Shown one piece after another: positions 31,301 to 39,073 of a DNA stretch of 64,000 nt; the first letter of the stretch is position 1, and every line of letters starts with the position of its first letter. This stretch comes from Rhizobium redzepovicii (GTDB lineage: Bacteria; Pseudomonadota; Alphaproteobacteria; Rhizobiales; Rhizobiaceae), in NCBI RefSeq assembly GCF_019793435.1, contig NZ_JAILYH010000005.1, positions 295,043-359,042 on the forward strand, read 5' to 3'. The translations under genes and the position numbers were made by a program. The notes under the pieces were generated by a model. The model saw only the letters and a program-made list of their open reading frames with translations, was not told the origin of the DNA and searched no databases.

Positions 31301-31517
31301 AGCGGCCGCCGAGCAGATCGACGAATTCCGAGCGCAGCACACGCACGGCGCGCCGCGTCGGCAGGTAGATCGTTACCCTGGAAAGCGACAGCGGATCATC
31401 GGCCTCATGCCGGAACAGCGGCGTCAGCCGGCCGTCGCAAAGCCTCGTCGCCAGCGTTTTCAGGAAGGAGTGGCCCGCCGGGATCGTCAGAATGCGTGGC
31501 TGGTACCGCTCCGCCAT
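28323..31517 (-). CDS. addB: Double-strand break repair protein AddB
   Basis: Partner of AddA. The 1064-aa protein matches the alphaproteobacterial AddB type. The helicase-like N-terminal part has IIIAGSTGSVPATADLI where Gram-positive AddB has a Walker A box, so no canonical P-loop is visible. The C-terminal nuclease domain has the catalytic motif ADIIDYKTGYNPS and QLALEAAAL. The four Cys residues that hold the iron-sulphur cluster of Bacillus AddB are absent: the only Cys I see is near the N-terminus (LCDGRL). It is coupled to addA and preceded by a nucleotidyltransferase gene 3 bp upstream. Confidence 0.94.
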   Translation of the reverse strand: MAERYQPRILTIPAGHSFLKTLATRLCDGRLTPLFRHEADDPLSLSRVTIYLPTRRAVRVLRSEFVDLLGGRSAILPVIRPLGETDDDSGYFDEALPATIDLAQPLSNTARLLELARLILAWRNKLPEIVRHIHSDSPLVAPASPADAIWLARNLAELIDSIETEDLDWSELSKLDTGDYAAWWQLTAEFLQIASAFWPERLSELEKSSPARHRNAILRAEAKRLSATKPAGPIIIAGSTGSVPATADLIAAVANMPEGVIVLPGLDLSMPERHWQMVAPELSPGQHANPASRSHPQYGLSSLLKRLKLTRADVRLLDRPEADLDRRAEILSRALVPAEATSDWGTWKSELPEGAFSSAFADVSLIEAANEREEATAIAIALRLALERPGQDGESRAALITPDRNLARRVMAELSRFGILADDSAGTPLAATPQGTLLQLLLEAALRPGDPVAIVSLLKHPLARFGLERATLISATEALELLALRGGVTEVDISRLEPLLTHQLAEQAEDRHPPQWRKALTPDAADAAYDLARRVTQATEPLASALMRHRPEDRGRTASFTLSEWAERTGRSLEAVAADPHGNLADLWSGEAGDALAALLGEVIDTNGQMEAGGPQWIDIMAALAAGHAVKPRALSHPRLFIFGTLEARLQSVDTMILGGLNEGTWPGQTANNPFIPRMMKTEIGLEPPERRIGQLAHDFEMANGTRHLIYSRALRQGSTPTVASRWLQRLLALAGEAFEAELKGRGNRFLQWAGLIDRGEPQAPAQRPSPKPPLTLQPTSYSFSEVGRLRRDPYAIYARRILRLDPVDAFNRDPGAAERGTLYHTIIDRFIREGHVAGTPDAAAAMERILSELFDMEQLPPHIDAVWRPRFRAVAGAFLDWEAGRRPGIRKTLTEVRGGVELEAINIRLNGVADRIDVTGPQAADIIDYKTGYNPSPTQARVLLDPQLALEAAALSAGAFRDAGSLVPQDLLYVRLRPGRRFQVDTVNNESSARSDKAKSAMDLAEESIDQLVKFVSLLQSGEKGFTSRLIPAQQFDFGGDYDHLARVSEWSTAETEEGGGDE

Positions 31518-31520
31518 ATC

Positions 31521-32252
31521 TCACGCGAACGCCCGCAGCCGTCGGATCGTTTCCTCCGCCTCGCCGATTGCCTCCGGCGTTCCCACCGTCAGCCAGTGGC
31601 CCTCGAGCAGCATGCCGAAAAGCCGCCCGCGCGCGATCGCCTTGTCGAAATAAATATTGAGATTGAAGGCATCCTTTGGCGCATCGTCGAGCAGCGACGG
31701 GTTCATGACGATCGCGCCGGCATAGACGACGGGATTGGACGGATCGTCGCGATACCGCGCCAGCCGGCCGTCGGCCGCCATGCCGAAATCGTTCTTGCCG
31801 TTGTGACCCGTCGTATCCTCGATCCTCACACAGAGAAGCGCCATGTCCATGCGTTCGGCATCGAAGAATCCGGCTAAGCGCTGCAAGTTCGTCGGTCGCC
31901 CGAGCTGTTCGCCGATCCAGAAGAGATCGGCATTCATGACGAAAACGTTCTCGCGATCGAGCAGGTTCAAACCCTTCGCCAGCCCGCCGCCGGAATTCAT
32001 CAGTGCTTCCCGCTCGTCTGAGATGATGATGTCGAGGCCGCGATAGGCCTCGAGATGGTCGAGCATCTGGCCGGCAAAGTGGTGAACGTTAACGACGGCC
32101 CGTTCGACGCCAGCCGCAACCAGCGAATCCAGCGCATAGTCGATCATCGGCTTGCCGTCGATTTTCACCAGCGGCTTCGGGATCGTGTCGGTGATCGGGC
32201 GCATACGGGTTCCAAGACCCGCGGCCAGTACCATGGCTTGTCTGATTGTCAT
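31521..32252 (-). CDS. Sugar-1-phosphate nucleotidyltransferase, MurU-like
   Basis: The 243-aa NTP-transferase has the N-terminal signature AMVLAAGLGTRMRPITDTIPKPLVKI (about 6-31) and the metal-binding MNADLFW. It belongs to the clade of N-acetylmuramate-1-phosphate uridylyltransferase MurU and mannose-1-phosphate guanylyltransferases. The MurU choice rests on the adjacent upstream gene encoding an AmgK-like sugar kinase domain; AmgK and MurU act in succession in cell-wall recycling in Pseudomonas. The gene sits 13 bp after that kinase and 3 bp before addB. Confidence 0.83.
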   Translation of the reverse strand: MTIRQAMVLAAGLGTRMRPITDTIPKPLVKIDGKPMIDYALDSLVAAGVERAVVNVHHFAGQMLDHLEAYRGLDIIISDEREALMNSGGGLAKGLNLLDRENVFVMNADLFWIGEQLGRPTNLQRLAGFFDAERMDMALLCVRIEDTTGHNGKNDFGMAADGRLARYRDDPSNPVVYAGAIVMNPSLLDDAPKDAFNLNIYFDKAIARGRLFGMLLEGHWLTVGTPEAIGEAEETIRRLRAFA

Positions 32253-32265
32253 CCTGATCCGGAAC

Positions 32266-33777
32266 TTATGATTCGCTTTGGCCTATTCCAGCCCTTGCGC
32301 ACCAATCACGCAAGGGGGCAAGCGCTTCGTGCTCGAATGCGACCTGGAGATAGGCGAGCGTTCGCGGCATATGCTTGAGATAGCCGGGCTTCCCGTCGCG
32401 CTGCAACAGCCGCACCCAAAGACCGGCGAGCTTGCAATTGCGCTGCGCAGACATGATCGCCCAGGCCTTCATGAATTCGGCTTCGTCAAAGCCGCCTTGG
32501 GCACGGCGAAGGGCGAGATAATCATCCATCAGCTGCCGGAAGAGCGCCGGTTTGATCGTGACCCGCGCATCTTGGACGATGGAAGCCAGATCATAGGCGG
32601 TCGGGCCGATCATTGCATCCTGGAAGTCGATGATGCCGATTTTGCCAATACCGCTTTTCTCATCGCGCCAGATAATGTTCGGCGAGTGGAAGTCGCGCAG
32701 CAGCAGGTTCTTCTCGGCTGTCGCGAGCTCGTCGATGAGCGCGTCCCAGATCGCCAGATACTCCGCCCGTTCGATATCGGTGGGAGGTGTGCCGCGCTTC
32801 CAGGCAATATGCCAATCGAGCACAAGCTGCACTTCCATCTTCATTGCCGTGCGGTCGAAGTCCGGAATGTGATGCGTGTGCGTTGCAGACACCGGGATAT
32901 TCTGAGGGATCTGCATGGAATGAAGATGGGCAAGGCAGGCGACGCTTTGCCGGTAACGTTCGACGATCGGCTGCCCGTCGTCATCGAGCACGCCTTCGGT
33001 GCCGAGATCCTCGATCAGCAGGATACCCTGCTCATAATCGACCTGATAAATCTCCGGCGTTGCAAAACCGCGCTCGCGCAAGGCATCGGCAATCGCAACG
33101 AAAGGATAGGCGTTTTGTGCCAGATGCGCGACCTTGGGATAGGACTTGCCGTCATGGACCGGCGGTCCCTCGGGATGCGGGCGCCAATCCATCAGTATTT
33201 TTCGCGGGGCAGCGTCCAGATAGATCGCCTCATAGGCGCGCAGCGAAGCATCGCCGGTCAGGAAGCGGCGTTTGACAGTGGGAAAGCCGGCTTCGTCGAG
33301 GAAGGCACGGATCGCCAGGACCCTGCGGATGCGTGAGGCCTGCGGCTCTGCGGCTTTGATCGTTGCCCGGCGGCCGCTGCCGTCCTGGTCCAGCCTTAGT
33401 GCGATGCGATCGGCCGGCAGTTCGCCCTCAGCCATCTCGGGCCATTCGACGAGACAGATGCCGTTCTCCAGGGCCTCGTCGAATCCGAGCTCCGTCAATT
33501 CGGCCGGATCGCCGAGCCGGTAGAGATCGAAGTGCGAAACCGGAATGCGCAGATCGTAGGATTGCACCAGCGTAAAGGTCGGGCTTGGGACTTCGAGCCC
33601 CTCGTCATCGGCCATGGCGCGCAGGATCGCACGGGCGAGTGAGGATTTGCCCGCGCCGAGATCGCCGGAAAGAGCCAGGCAATCGCCGGCTTTCAGGGCG
33701 AGCGCCAGATCGTCGCCGAAGCGGATCGTTGCCGCTTCGTCCTTCAGAAAAACCGAGATCGTATCGCCGGTCGTCAT
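32266..33777 (-). CDS. Fusion of TsaE (tRNA t6A ATPase) with an AmgK-like sugar kinase
   Basis: A single 503-aa frame from ATG 33777. Residues 1 to about 145 are TsaE, the ATPase of t6A37 tRNA modification: P-loop GDLGAGKSS at 38-46, SPTFTLVQSY, HFDLYRLGD at 82-90, VEWPE near 110. Residues from about 155 are an APH-type phosphotransferase with LLLRDFHSPNIIW (catalytic loop) and IDFQDAMIGPTAYD (metal loop), like MurNAc/GlcNAc kinase AmgK. No stop or start-like break separates the halves. Such fusions are annotated in Rhizobiales. The kinase substrate is inferred from the neighbouring MurU-like gene. Confidence 0.88.
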   Translation of the reverse strand: MTTGDTISVFLKDEAATIRFGDDLALALKAGDCLALSGDLGAGKSSLARAILRAMADDEGLEVPSPTFTLVQSYDLRIPVSHFDLYRLGDPAELTELGFDEALENGICLVEWPEMAEGELPADRIALRLDQDGSGRRATIKAAEPQASRIRRVLAIRAFLDEAGFPTVKRRFLTGDASLRAYEAIYLDAAPRKILMDWRPHPEGPPVHDGKSYPKVAHLAQNAYPFVAIADALRERGFATPEIYQVDYEQGILLIEDLGTEGVLDDDGQPIVERYRQSVACLAHLHSMQIPQNIPVSATHTHHIPDFDRTAMKMEVQLVLDWHIAWKRGTPPTDIERAEYLAIWDALIDELATAEKNLLLRDFHSPNIIWRDEKSGIGKIGIIDFQDAMIGPTAYDLASIVQDARVTIKPALFRQLMDDYLALRRAQGGFDEAEFMKAWAIMSAQRNCKLAGLWVRLLQRDGKPGYLKHMPRTLAYLQVAFEHEALAPLRDWCARAGIGQSES

Positions 33778-36359
33778 TCGGCGGCAGCTGAATGCGGGAT
33801 ATCGACCGAGGGAATGCGGCAGACGACGGTCGTGCCCTTGCCCGGCTCGCTGTCGATCGTCACGTCGCCATGATGCAGGCTGACAAAGCTGTCGACGATC
33901 GAGAGGCCGAGGCCGGCACCGCCGCGTTTGCCGCTTTTCGCTCCGGTCGCAAAGCGGTCGAAGACGGTGGCGATCATATCGGGTGAGATGCCGGGGCCGC
34001 GATCGCTGACGGCGAAAACGAAATCCGTGCCTTCGCGATGGCATTCCAGGGAGATCGAGGTGCCCTCGGGAGAGAAATTCGCCGCGTTGGAAAGCAGCTT
34101 CAAAAGGATCTGCTTCAGCCGTTGCGGGTCGGCGACGATCGAACCGAGATAGGCCGGCGCGGTGATTTCGAGCGCGACGCCGCTTTCATGCAGGCGATCG
34201 GCGATCTGCATCGAGACGTCGTCGAGCAGGTCGTTGAGATCGATATCCGCATAGTTGAGCCGCATGATGCCGGCATCGACGGTCGCGAGGTCGAGAATGT
34301 CGTTGACGAGCGTCAAAAGAACCGAGGACGAGGTCGAGATATGGTCGATATATTCGGCCTGCCGTTCGTTCAGCGGCCCGACGCCCTGCGTCCGCAGCAG
34401 GTCGGTGAAGCCGATGATATTCGTCAGCGGCGAGCGCAGCTCGTAGGAGACGTGCTGGACGAAGTCGTTCTTCAGCTCGTCGGCCTTGCGCAGCGCTTCG
34501 TTCTTCTCGGTCAGCGCCCGTTCGGCCCGTACGCTGTCCGTCATGTTGACGAAAGTCAGCATGGTCTGGGCATTCGGCAGCGGGATGACCGCATAGTCGA
34601 GCACCAGGCCGGAGAACAGTTCCAGCGTTCCTTGGCCCGAGCGGCGTTCGTCGTCGAAGCTGGTGATCAGCTCGGCGAAGGTCTTCCAGCCGTCCGGCCG
34701 GTCATAGGACGGCGCACAGGCCTCGCCCAACGCGCGGATATGGGTGCCGGGCTTGGCTTCGGTTTCGGTGATCCCCCAGAGTGCGCGGAAAGCCGGGTTC
34801 GACAGGCGGATGCGTCCATCCGGGCCGAACACCGCCACACCTTCGGATAGATGGTCGATCGTTTCGCCCTGCACCTTGACCAGCGTGTTGTAGCGCGTTT
34901 CGAGATCGACCTGCTCGGTCAGATTTTCGAACACCCAGGTGGCGCCGCCCTGCGGATGGGCGGTCGCAAAGACGCGCAATGTCTGCCCGTTCGGCAGGTG
35001 CCAGAGATCGGATTGCGTGTCGAGCGCGCGGTAGACGGAAAGGGCTGCTTCCTTCCAGCTCTTCCAGTTGAGCTGGTCCGGCAGCTTCTTGGCTGCCCGC
35101 AGCCGCTCGAGCAGCTCGCTATTGTCCGGCCGGCCTTCCAGGAAGGCGATATCCAGCTCCCAGAGTGCGACGAAGGCCTGGTTGTAGAATTGCAGCCGGC
35201 GGTCGCCGTCGAAGATCGCGACCGGCGTGGCGAGATGGTCGAGCGTTTCGGCATGGCTCTTCAGCGTCCGTTCCAGCTCGGCGCGCACCGCCTCGATGTC
35301 GGACACATCGATTGCGATGCCGGCCGAGCCGCCGGGAAGCCTGACGTCGACGACGTCGAAGAAGGTGCGGTTGCCGTGCACCACCGTCGAGATCGTGTCG
35401 TGGAAGGGCGATTCCGGCGTCACCGTCGCGCGAATGCGTTCGCGCGCCACGGTCGTCAGCATCTCGCGGCCTTCATTGATCGCCTGCTGCGGCGAGCGCG
35501 CTTCGACGGCCTCGCCATAAGCCTGGTTGACCCAGGTGAGGCGGCCGGCGGGATCGCGCTGCCAAGCCGGCATGTCGATCGCGTCGAGCATGGTCTGGAA
35601 GGCCGAGATCGAGGTCATCAGCCGGTCGCGCTCGATCCTGAGCTCCGCAAGCTCGGCGCGCAGATTGTTGAGCGCCACAAAACGGACGAAGGCGCGGCCG
35701 CCGGAAACCCGGCCCTGTGCTTCGAGAATTTCATCGCGGATGGTTTCGACCACCATGTCGAAGCTCTGTGCCCCATCGCGCAGCCGGTCGATCGCCTTTT
35801 CCAGATCGGCGGCCGAGCGGGACTTCAGCCAGAGTCCGAAGGCCAGGAATTCGCCGTCCTGCGGGGCACCGGTCTCGGGCGGAAGCTGGCCGAGCAGTTC
35901 GGGACGGGCATTGCCGTCCCAGATGACGATCCGCCGGTTCTTGTCGGCGATCAGCGCCTGGTATTGCGAAATGCGCTGCTGGGCATCGGACAGCGCCGAG
36001 CGGATTTCCCGGCTCTCGCTTTCCAGATTGCCGCGCTGGCGCACCAGCCACAATGTCGAAAGCAGTGCTGCCGATATGACGCCGATGACGACGGAAACGC
36101 CGACGACCTGCGAGGATGTGAAAAGGTGAGCCGCGGCCGCCGCTTGCTGCTCCGTCTGGGCCAGAACTGGCCGCGCCAGCGCGGCAAGCGCCGTGCCAGC
36201 CGCGCAGGCTTTCAGAAAGCGCGCCAATGATCCATGCTCTTGCTTTGCGGCCTCGTGTGCCGTTGCATATTGCTGTTCTTGGCCCGCCATGAGCGGGCGG
36301 CGACCGGCGCGAACGCCATCATCCGCCTGACCCGGCAGGCTGTGTTTCAGTTCCGACAT
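33774..36359 (-). CDS. divL: DivL-type PAS sensor pseudo-histidine kinase (Tyr in place of His)
   Basis: The 861-aa protein, from ATG 36359, has hydrophobic segments at about 50-66 and 83-105, a stretch of PAS-like domains (about 235-600), then a HisKA-like dimerisation domain and an HATPase domain. The phosphoacceptor box reads HVSYELRSPLTN: Tyr639 replaces the usual His, the hallmark of DivL of Caulobacter, which controls the CckA-ChpT-CtrA pathway. The ATPase part keeps DRGPGISP and GGAGLGLSIV. The stop overlaps the TsaE-fusion start (ATGA). Assignment as DivL is strong; its signal is unknown. Confidence 0.92.
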   Translation of the reverse strand: MSELKHSLPGQADDGVRAGRRPLMAGQEQQYATAHEAAKQEHGSLARFLKACAAGTALAALARPVLAQTEQQAAAAAHLFTSSQVVGVSVVIGVISAALLSTLWLVRQRGNLESESREIRSALSDAQQRISQYQALIADKNRRIVIWDGNARPELLGQLPPETGAPQDGEFLAFGLWLKSRSAADLEKAIDRLRDGAQSFDMVVETIRDEILEAQGRVSGGRAFVRFVALNNLRAELAELRIERDRLMTSISAFQTMLDAIDMPAWQRDPAGRLTWVNQAYGEAVEARSPQQAINEGREMLTTVARERIRATVTPESPFHDTISTVVHGNRTFFDVVDVRLPGGSAGIAIDVSDIEAVRAELERTLKSHAETLDHLATPVAIFDGDRRLQFYNQAFVALWELDIAFLEGRPDNSELLERLRAAKKLPDQLNWKSWKEAALSVYRALDTQSDLWHLPNGQTLRVFATAHPQGGATWVFENLTEQVDLETRYNTLVKVQGETIDHLSEGVAVFGPDGRIRLSNPAFRALWGITETEAKPGTHIRALGEACAPSYDRPDGWKTFAELITSFDDERRSGQGTLELFSGLVLDYAVIPLPNAQTMLTFVNMTDSVRAERALTEKNEALRKADELKNDFVQHVSYELRSPLTNIIGFTDLLRTQGVGPLNERQAEYIDHISTSSSVLLTLVNDILDLATVDAGIMRLNYADIDLNDLLDDVSMQIADRLHESGVALEITAPAYLGSIVADPQRLKQILLKLLSNAANFSPEGTSISLECHREGTDFVFAVSDRGPGISPDMIATVFDRFATGAKSGKRGGAGLGLSIVDSFVSLHHGDVTIDSEPGKGTTVVCRIPSVDIPHSAAAE

Positions 36360-36500
36360 CCGCGGTATGTCTCCGTCCTTCAATGTGCCGCATTACGACA
36401 AGACATCCCATTTCCGGAGCGGCCGGACGGGGTCCGGCGCCACGAATCAAGTCTTAAAACAATACTTCGGATGGGAATCGGCGGGAAGAGAGCGCCCAAA

Positions 36501-36534
36501 AAATAAGCCGCGGCATTTGTCAATGCCGCGGCTT
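36501..36534 (-). terminator. ahcY terminator
   Basis: A perfect 12-bp stem AAGCCGCGGCAT / ATGCCGCGGCTT (36505-36516, 36523-36534) with a 6-nt loop; on the minus strand it is followed by ATTTTTTGG. It lies about 30 bp past the ahcY stop. Confidence 0.9.
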
Positions 36535-36562
36535 CTACATCTTGTGGATATTAACGATCAGA

Positions 36563-37963
36563 TCAATATCTGTAGTGGTCGGACTTGAACGGGCCCTTCG
36601 GCGAGACGCCGATATAGGCAGCCTGCTCTTCGGAAAGCTCCGTCAGCTTCACGCCGAGCTTGTCGAGATGCAGGCGTGCGACCTTTTCATCGAGATGCTT
36701 CGGCAGGATATAGACCTGGTTCGAATATTGATCGGGCTTGGTGAAGAGCTCGATCTGCGCCAGCGTCTGGTTGGTGAAGGAGGCCGACATCACGAAGGAC
36801 GGATGGCCGGTGGCGTTGCCGAGGTTGAGCAGGCGGCCTTCGGAAAGAAGGATGATGCGGTTGCCCTTGGGGAATTCGATCAGGTCGACCTGCGGCTTGA
36901 CGTTGGTCCACTTGAGATTGCGCAGCGCGGCGACTTCGATTTCGTTGTCGAAGTGGCCGATATTGCCGACGATCGCCATGTCCTTCATCTGACGCATGTG
37001 GTCGATGCGGATGACGTCTTTGTTGCCGGTGGTAGTGATGAAGATATCGGCCGAGGAAACGACGTCCTCGAGCAGCACGACTTCATAACCGTCCATGGCG
37101 GCCTGCAGGGCGCAGATCGGATCGGCTTCGGTTACCTTGACGCGGGCGCCGGCGCCGGAGAGCGAAGCGGCAGAACCCTTGCCGACATCGCCGTAGCCGC
37201 AGACGACGGCAACCTTGCCGGCCATCATCACGTCGGTGCCGCGGCGGATGCCGTCGACCAGCGATTCCTTGCAGCCGTACTTGTTGTCGAACTTCGACTT
37301 GGTGACCGAGTCGTTGACGTTGATCGCCGGGAAGGGCAGCAGGCCCTTCTGGCTGAGCTGGTAGAGGCGATTGACGCCGGTCGTTGTTTCCTCGGTGACG
37401 CCCTTGATCGCGTCGCGCTGCTTGGTGAACCAGCCAGGCGAAGCGGCGAGGCGCTTCTTGATCTGTGCGAAGAGGATTTCCTCCTCCTCGGAATGCGGAT
37501 GCGACAGCACGTCTTCGCCAGCTTCGGCGCGGGCGCCGAGCAGGATGTACATGGTGGCGTCGCCGCCGTCATCGAGGATCATGTTGGAAAGGCCGCCATC
37601 GGCCCACTGGAAGATCTTGTCGGTATAGACCCAGTAATCTTCAAGCGACTCGCCCTTGATGGCGAAAACAGGAACGCCGGCAGCGGCGATTGCGGCAGCG
37701 GCGTGATCCTGCGTCGAGAAGATGTTGCACGAGGCCCAGCGAACTTCGGCGCCAAGCGCCACCAGCGTTTCGATGAGCACGGCCGTCTGGATGGTCATAT
37801 GCAGCGAGCCGGTGATGCGCGCGCCCTTCAGCGGCTTTGCGTCGCCGAATTCGGTGCGGCAGGACATCAGCCCCGGCATTTCGGTTTCGGCGATGGTAAT
37901 TTCCTTGCGGCCGAAATCCGCAAGCCCGATATCGGCGACGACATAATCTTTTTCAGTGCTCAT
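36563..37963 (-). CDS. ahcY: Adenosylhomocysteinase (S-adenosylhomocysteine hydrolase)
   Basis: AhcY splits S-adenosylhomocysteine into adenosine and homocysteine, clearing a product that inhibits methyltransferases. From ATG 37963 (MSTEKDYVV) the protein is 466 aa. Visible are [54 protein letters not shown], the NAD-binding [12 protein letters not shown], and the C-terminal [12 protein letters not shown]. The leader upstream is long (more than 200 bp), with a repeat element and a strong palindrome, suggesting control at the DNA or RNA level. Confidence 0.98.
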   Translation of the reverse strand: MSTEKDYVVADIGLADFGRKEITIAETEMPGLMSCRTEFGDAKPLKGARITGSLHMTIQTAVLIETLVALGAEVRWASCNIFSTQDHAAAAIAAAGVPVFAIKGESLEDYWVYTDKIFQWADGGLSNMILDDGGDATMYILLGARAEAGEDVLSHPHSEEEEILFAQIKKRLAASPGWFTKQRDAIKGVTEETTTGVNRLYQLSQKGLLPFPAINVNDSVTKSKFDNKYGCKESLVDGIRRGTDVMMAGKVAVVCGYGDVGKGSAASLSGAGARVKVTEADPICALQAAMDGYEVVLLEDVVSSADIFITTTGNKDVIRIDHMRQMKDMAIVGNIGHFDNEIEVAALRNLKWTNVKPQVDLIEFPKGNRIILLSEGRLLNLGNATGHPSFVMSASFTNQTLAQIELFTKPDQYSNQVYILPKHLDEKVARLHLDKLGVKLTELSEEQAAYIGVSPKGPFKSDHYRY

Positions 37964-38042
37964 AGAGGCCTCCAGGCTGAAAAACGTCTCAAAATTGGCG
38001 CAAGCGCGAAGATGACCGCGCGATGGATGGGCCGCGTCCTGA

Positions 38043-38150
38043 TGCAGGTCACCCGGAGATGCGCAGCGGTTCCGGGATGACGACATGCACAAAAAAGAGA
38101 GCTGAAGCGTGTCGCATGAAGCAAGTTCGATGCAACATGCGTTAGCGCAC
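38043..38150 (+). repeat. Rhizobial palindromic intergenic repeat, copy 3 (degenerate)
   Basis: Contains a GCAGGTCA ... GACATGC outer pair around an inner CCCGGA ... TCCGGG hairpin with the GCGCAGCGGTT core, then AAAAAAGAGAGCTGAAGCG and a second hairpin-like stretch ending ACATGCG. The layout matches copies 1 and 2. It lies in the ahcY upstream region, antisense to the probable ahcY leader, so the RNA leader would carry its complement. Confidence 0.6.
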
Positions 38151-38195
38151 GGCATATCCGCCGTTTAGCAGGCTTCGGGTGGGAAGGCAATAAGG

Positions 38196-38215
38196 ATATA
38201 AAGAAGTCTTTATAT
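38196..38215. promoter_or_regulatory. Perfect palindrome upstream of ahcY (SahR-like operator)
   Basis: ATATAAAGA-AG-TCTTTATAT, a perfect 9-bp inverted repeat with a 2-bp centre, 233 bp upstream of the ahcY start and 22 bp after the ptsH stop. ArsR-family SahR regulators control ahcY and methionine genes in many proteobacteria through AT-rich palindromes; this one would fit, but the link is inference. Confidence 0.55.
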
Positions 38216-38236
38216 GTTTATATGAGCTCGGAAAGC

Positions 38237-38512
38237 TCACATCTCTTCGCCGAACCGGTTCTGGATCAGTTGGTCCAGGGCCTCGAGCGCTTCCGCGGCC
38301 TGGCTGCCGCTTGCCGAGACGACGACGCTCGATCCGGGGCTTGCCGCCAGCATCATCAGGCCCATGATCGAGGTGCCGCCGACCGTCATTCCGTCCTTGG
38401 AAACGGTGATGGCGGCATCGAAGGTCTCGACCATCTGCACGAATTTGGCGGAGGCGCGTGCGTGAAGGCCGCGTTTGTTGATGATGAGGAGTTCCCGGGA
38501 GAGCGATGTCAT
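38237..38512 (-). CDS. ptsH: Phosphocarrier protein HPr
   Basis: HPr carries phosphate in the PTS. The 91-aa protein has the active His in INKRGLHARASAKFVQ and a regulatory Ser site in GTSIMGLMML. It lies 9 bp after the EIIA gene on the same strand. No sugar-specific EIIB or EIIC is present, so it probably serves a regulatory PTS, as described in rhizobia. The HPr kinase gene, whose product could phosphorylate the Ser site, is two genes upstream. Confidence 0.95.
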   Translation of the reverse strand: MTSLSRELLIINKRGLHARASAKFVQMVETFDAAITVSKDGMTVGGTSIMGLMMLAASPGSSVVVSASGSQAAEALEALDQLIQNRFGEEM

Positions 38513-38521
38513 GAAGGGCCG

Positions 38522-38923
38522 TTATTTTCCGCTGAGCACGCGGCTCGCGACATTGATATATTTCCGCCCGGCTTCGGAAGCCTCCACCAGCGCCTTCTCC
38601 ATGTTGTTCTCGCCACGCACGCCGGCGAGCTTGATCAGCATCGGCAGGTTGACGCCGGCAATGACTTCGGTATGGCCGCTGCTCATGACTGAAATGGCGA
38701 GATTGGACGGCGTTCCGCCGAACATGTCGGTCAGAATGACGACGCCATGGCCGTCATCGGCACCGGATACAGCTTCCAGAATGTCCTGCCGTCTTTGATC
38801 CATGTCGTCTTCGGGGCCGATACAGACCGTCTCGATGAATTTCTGAGGACCGACGACGTGCTCGACAGCATGACGAAACTCTTCAGCCAGCTTGCCATGA
38901 GTGACAAGCACAAGTCCGATCAT
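38522..38923 (-). CDS. PTS EIIA component, mannose/fructose (EIIA-Man) type
   Basis: The 133-aa protein from ATG 38923 (MIGLVLVTHG) matches the EIIA-Man family, with the phosphorylated His in VTHGKLAEEF (about residue 9), the VILTDMFGGTPSNLA motif, and VIAGVNLPML. Without a transporter nearby it is probably a regulatory acceptor in the nitrogen/regulatory PTS rather than part of a sugar uptake system. It is followed by ptsH and preceded by hprK across a 150-bp gap that may hold a promoter. Confidence 0.92.
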   Translation of the reverse strand: MIGLVLVTHGKLAEEFRHAVEHVVGPQKFIETVCIGPEDDMDQRRQDILEAVSGADDGHGVVILTDMFGGTPSNLAISVMSSGHTEVIAGVNLPMLIKLAGVRGENNMEKALVEASEAGRKYINVASRVLSGK

Positions 38924-39073
38924 GATATTACTGCTCCCATATACGCGAACGGTGGCCCCAATATCGCAATGCAGCAATTACGTCCACCGGTGGGGGCACA
39001 TCTTGGCCATGAAAAGCCGAAGTGCAAGATAAAAATGCGAATATATAAGGCAGATTGATCAATCCGGAAGGCT

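Noticed and set aside
37964..38236. SAM or SAH riboswitch in the ahcY leader
   Set aside because: The leader is long, but I could not match the conserved core of a known SAM-II or SAH riboswitch; the visible hairpin is explained by the repeat element.
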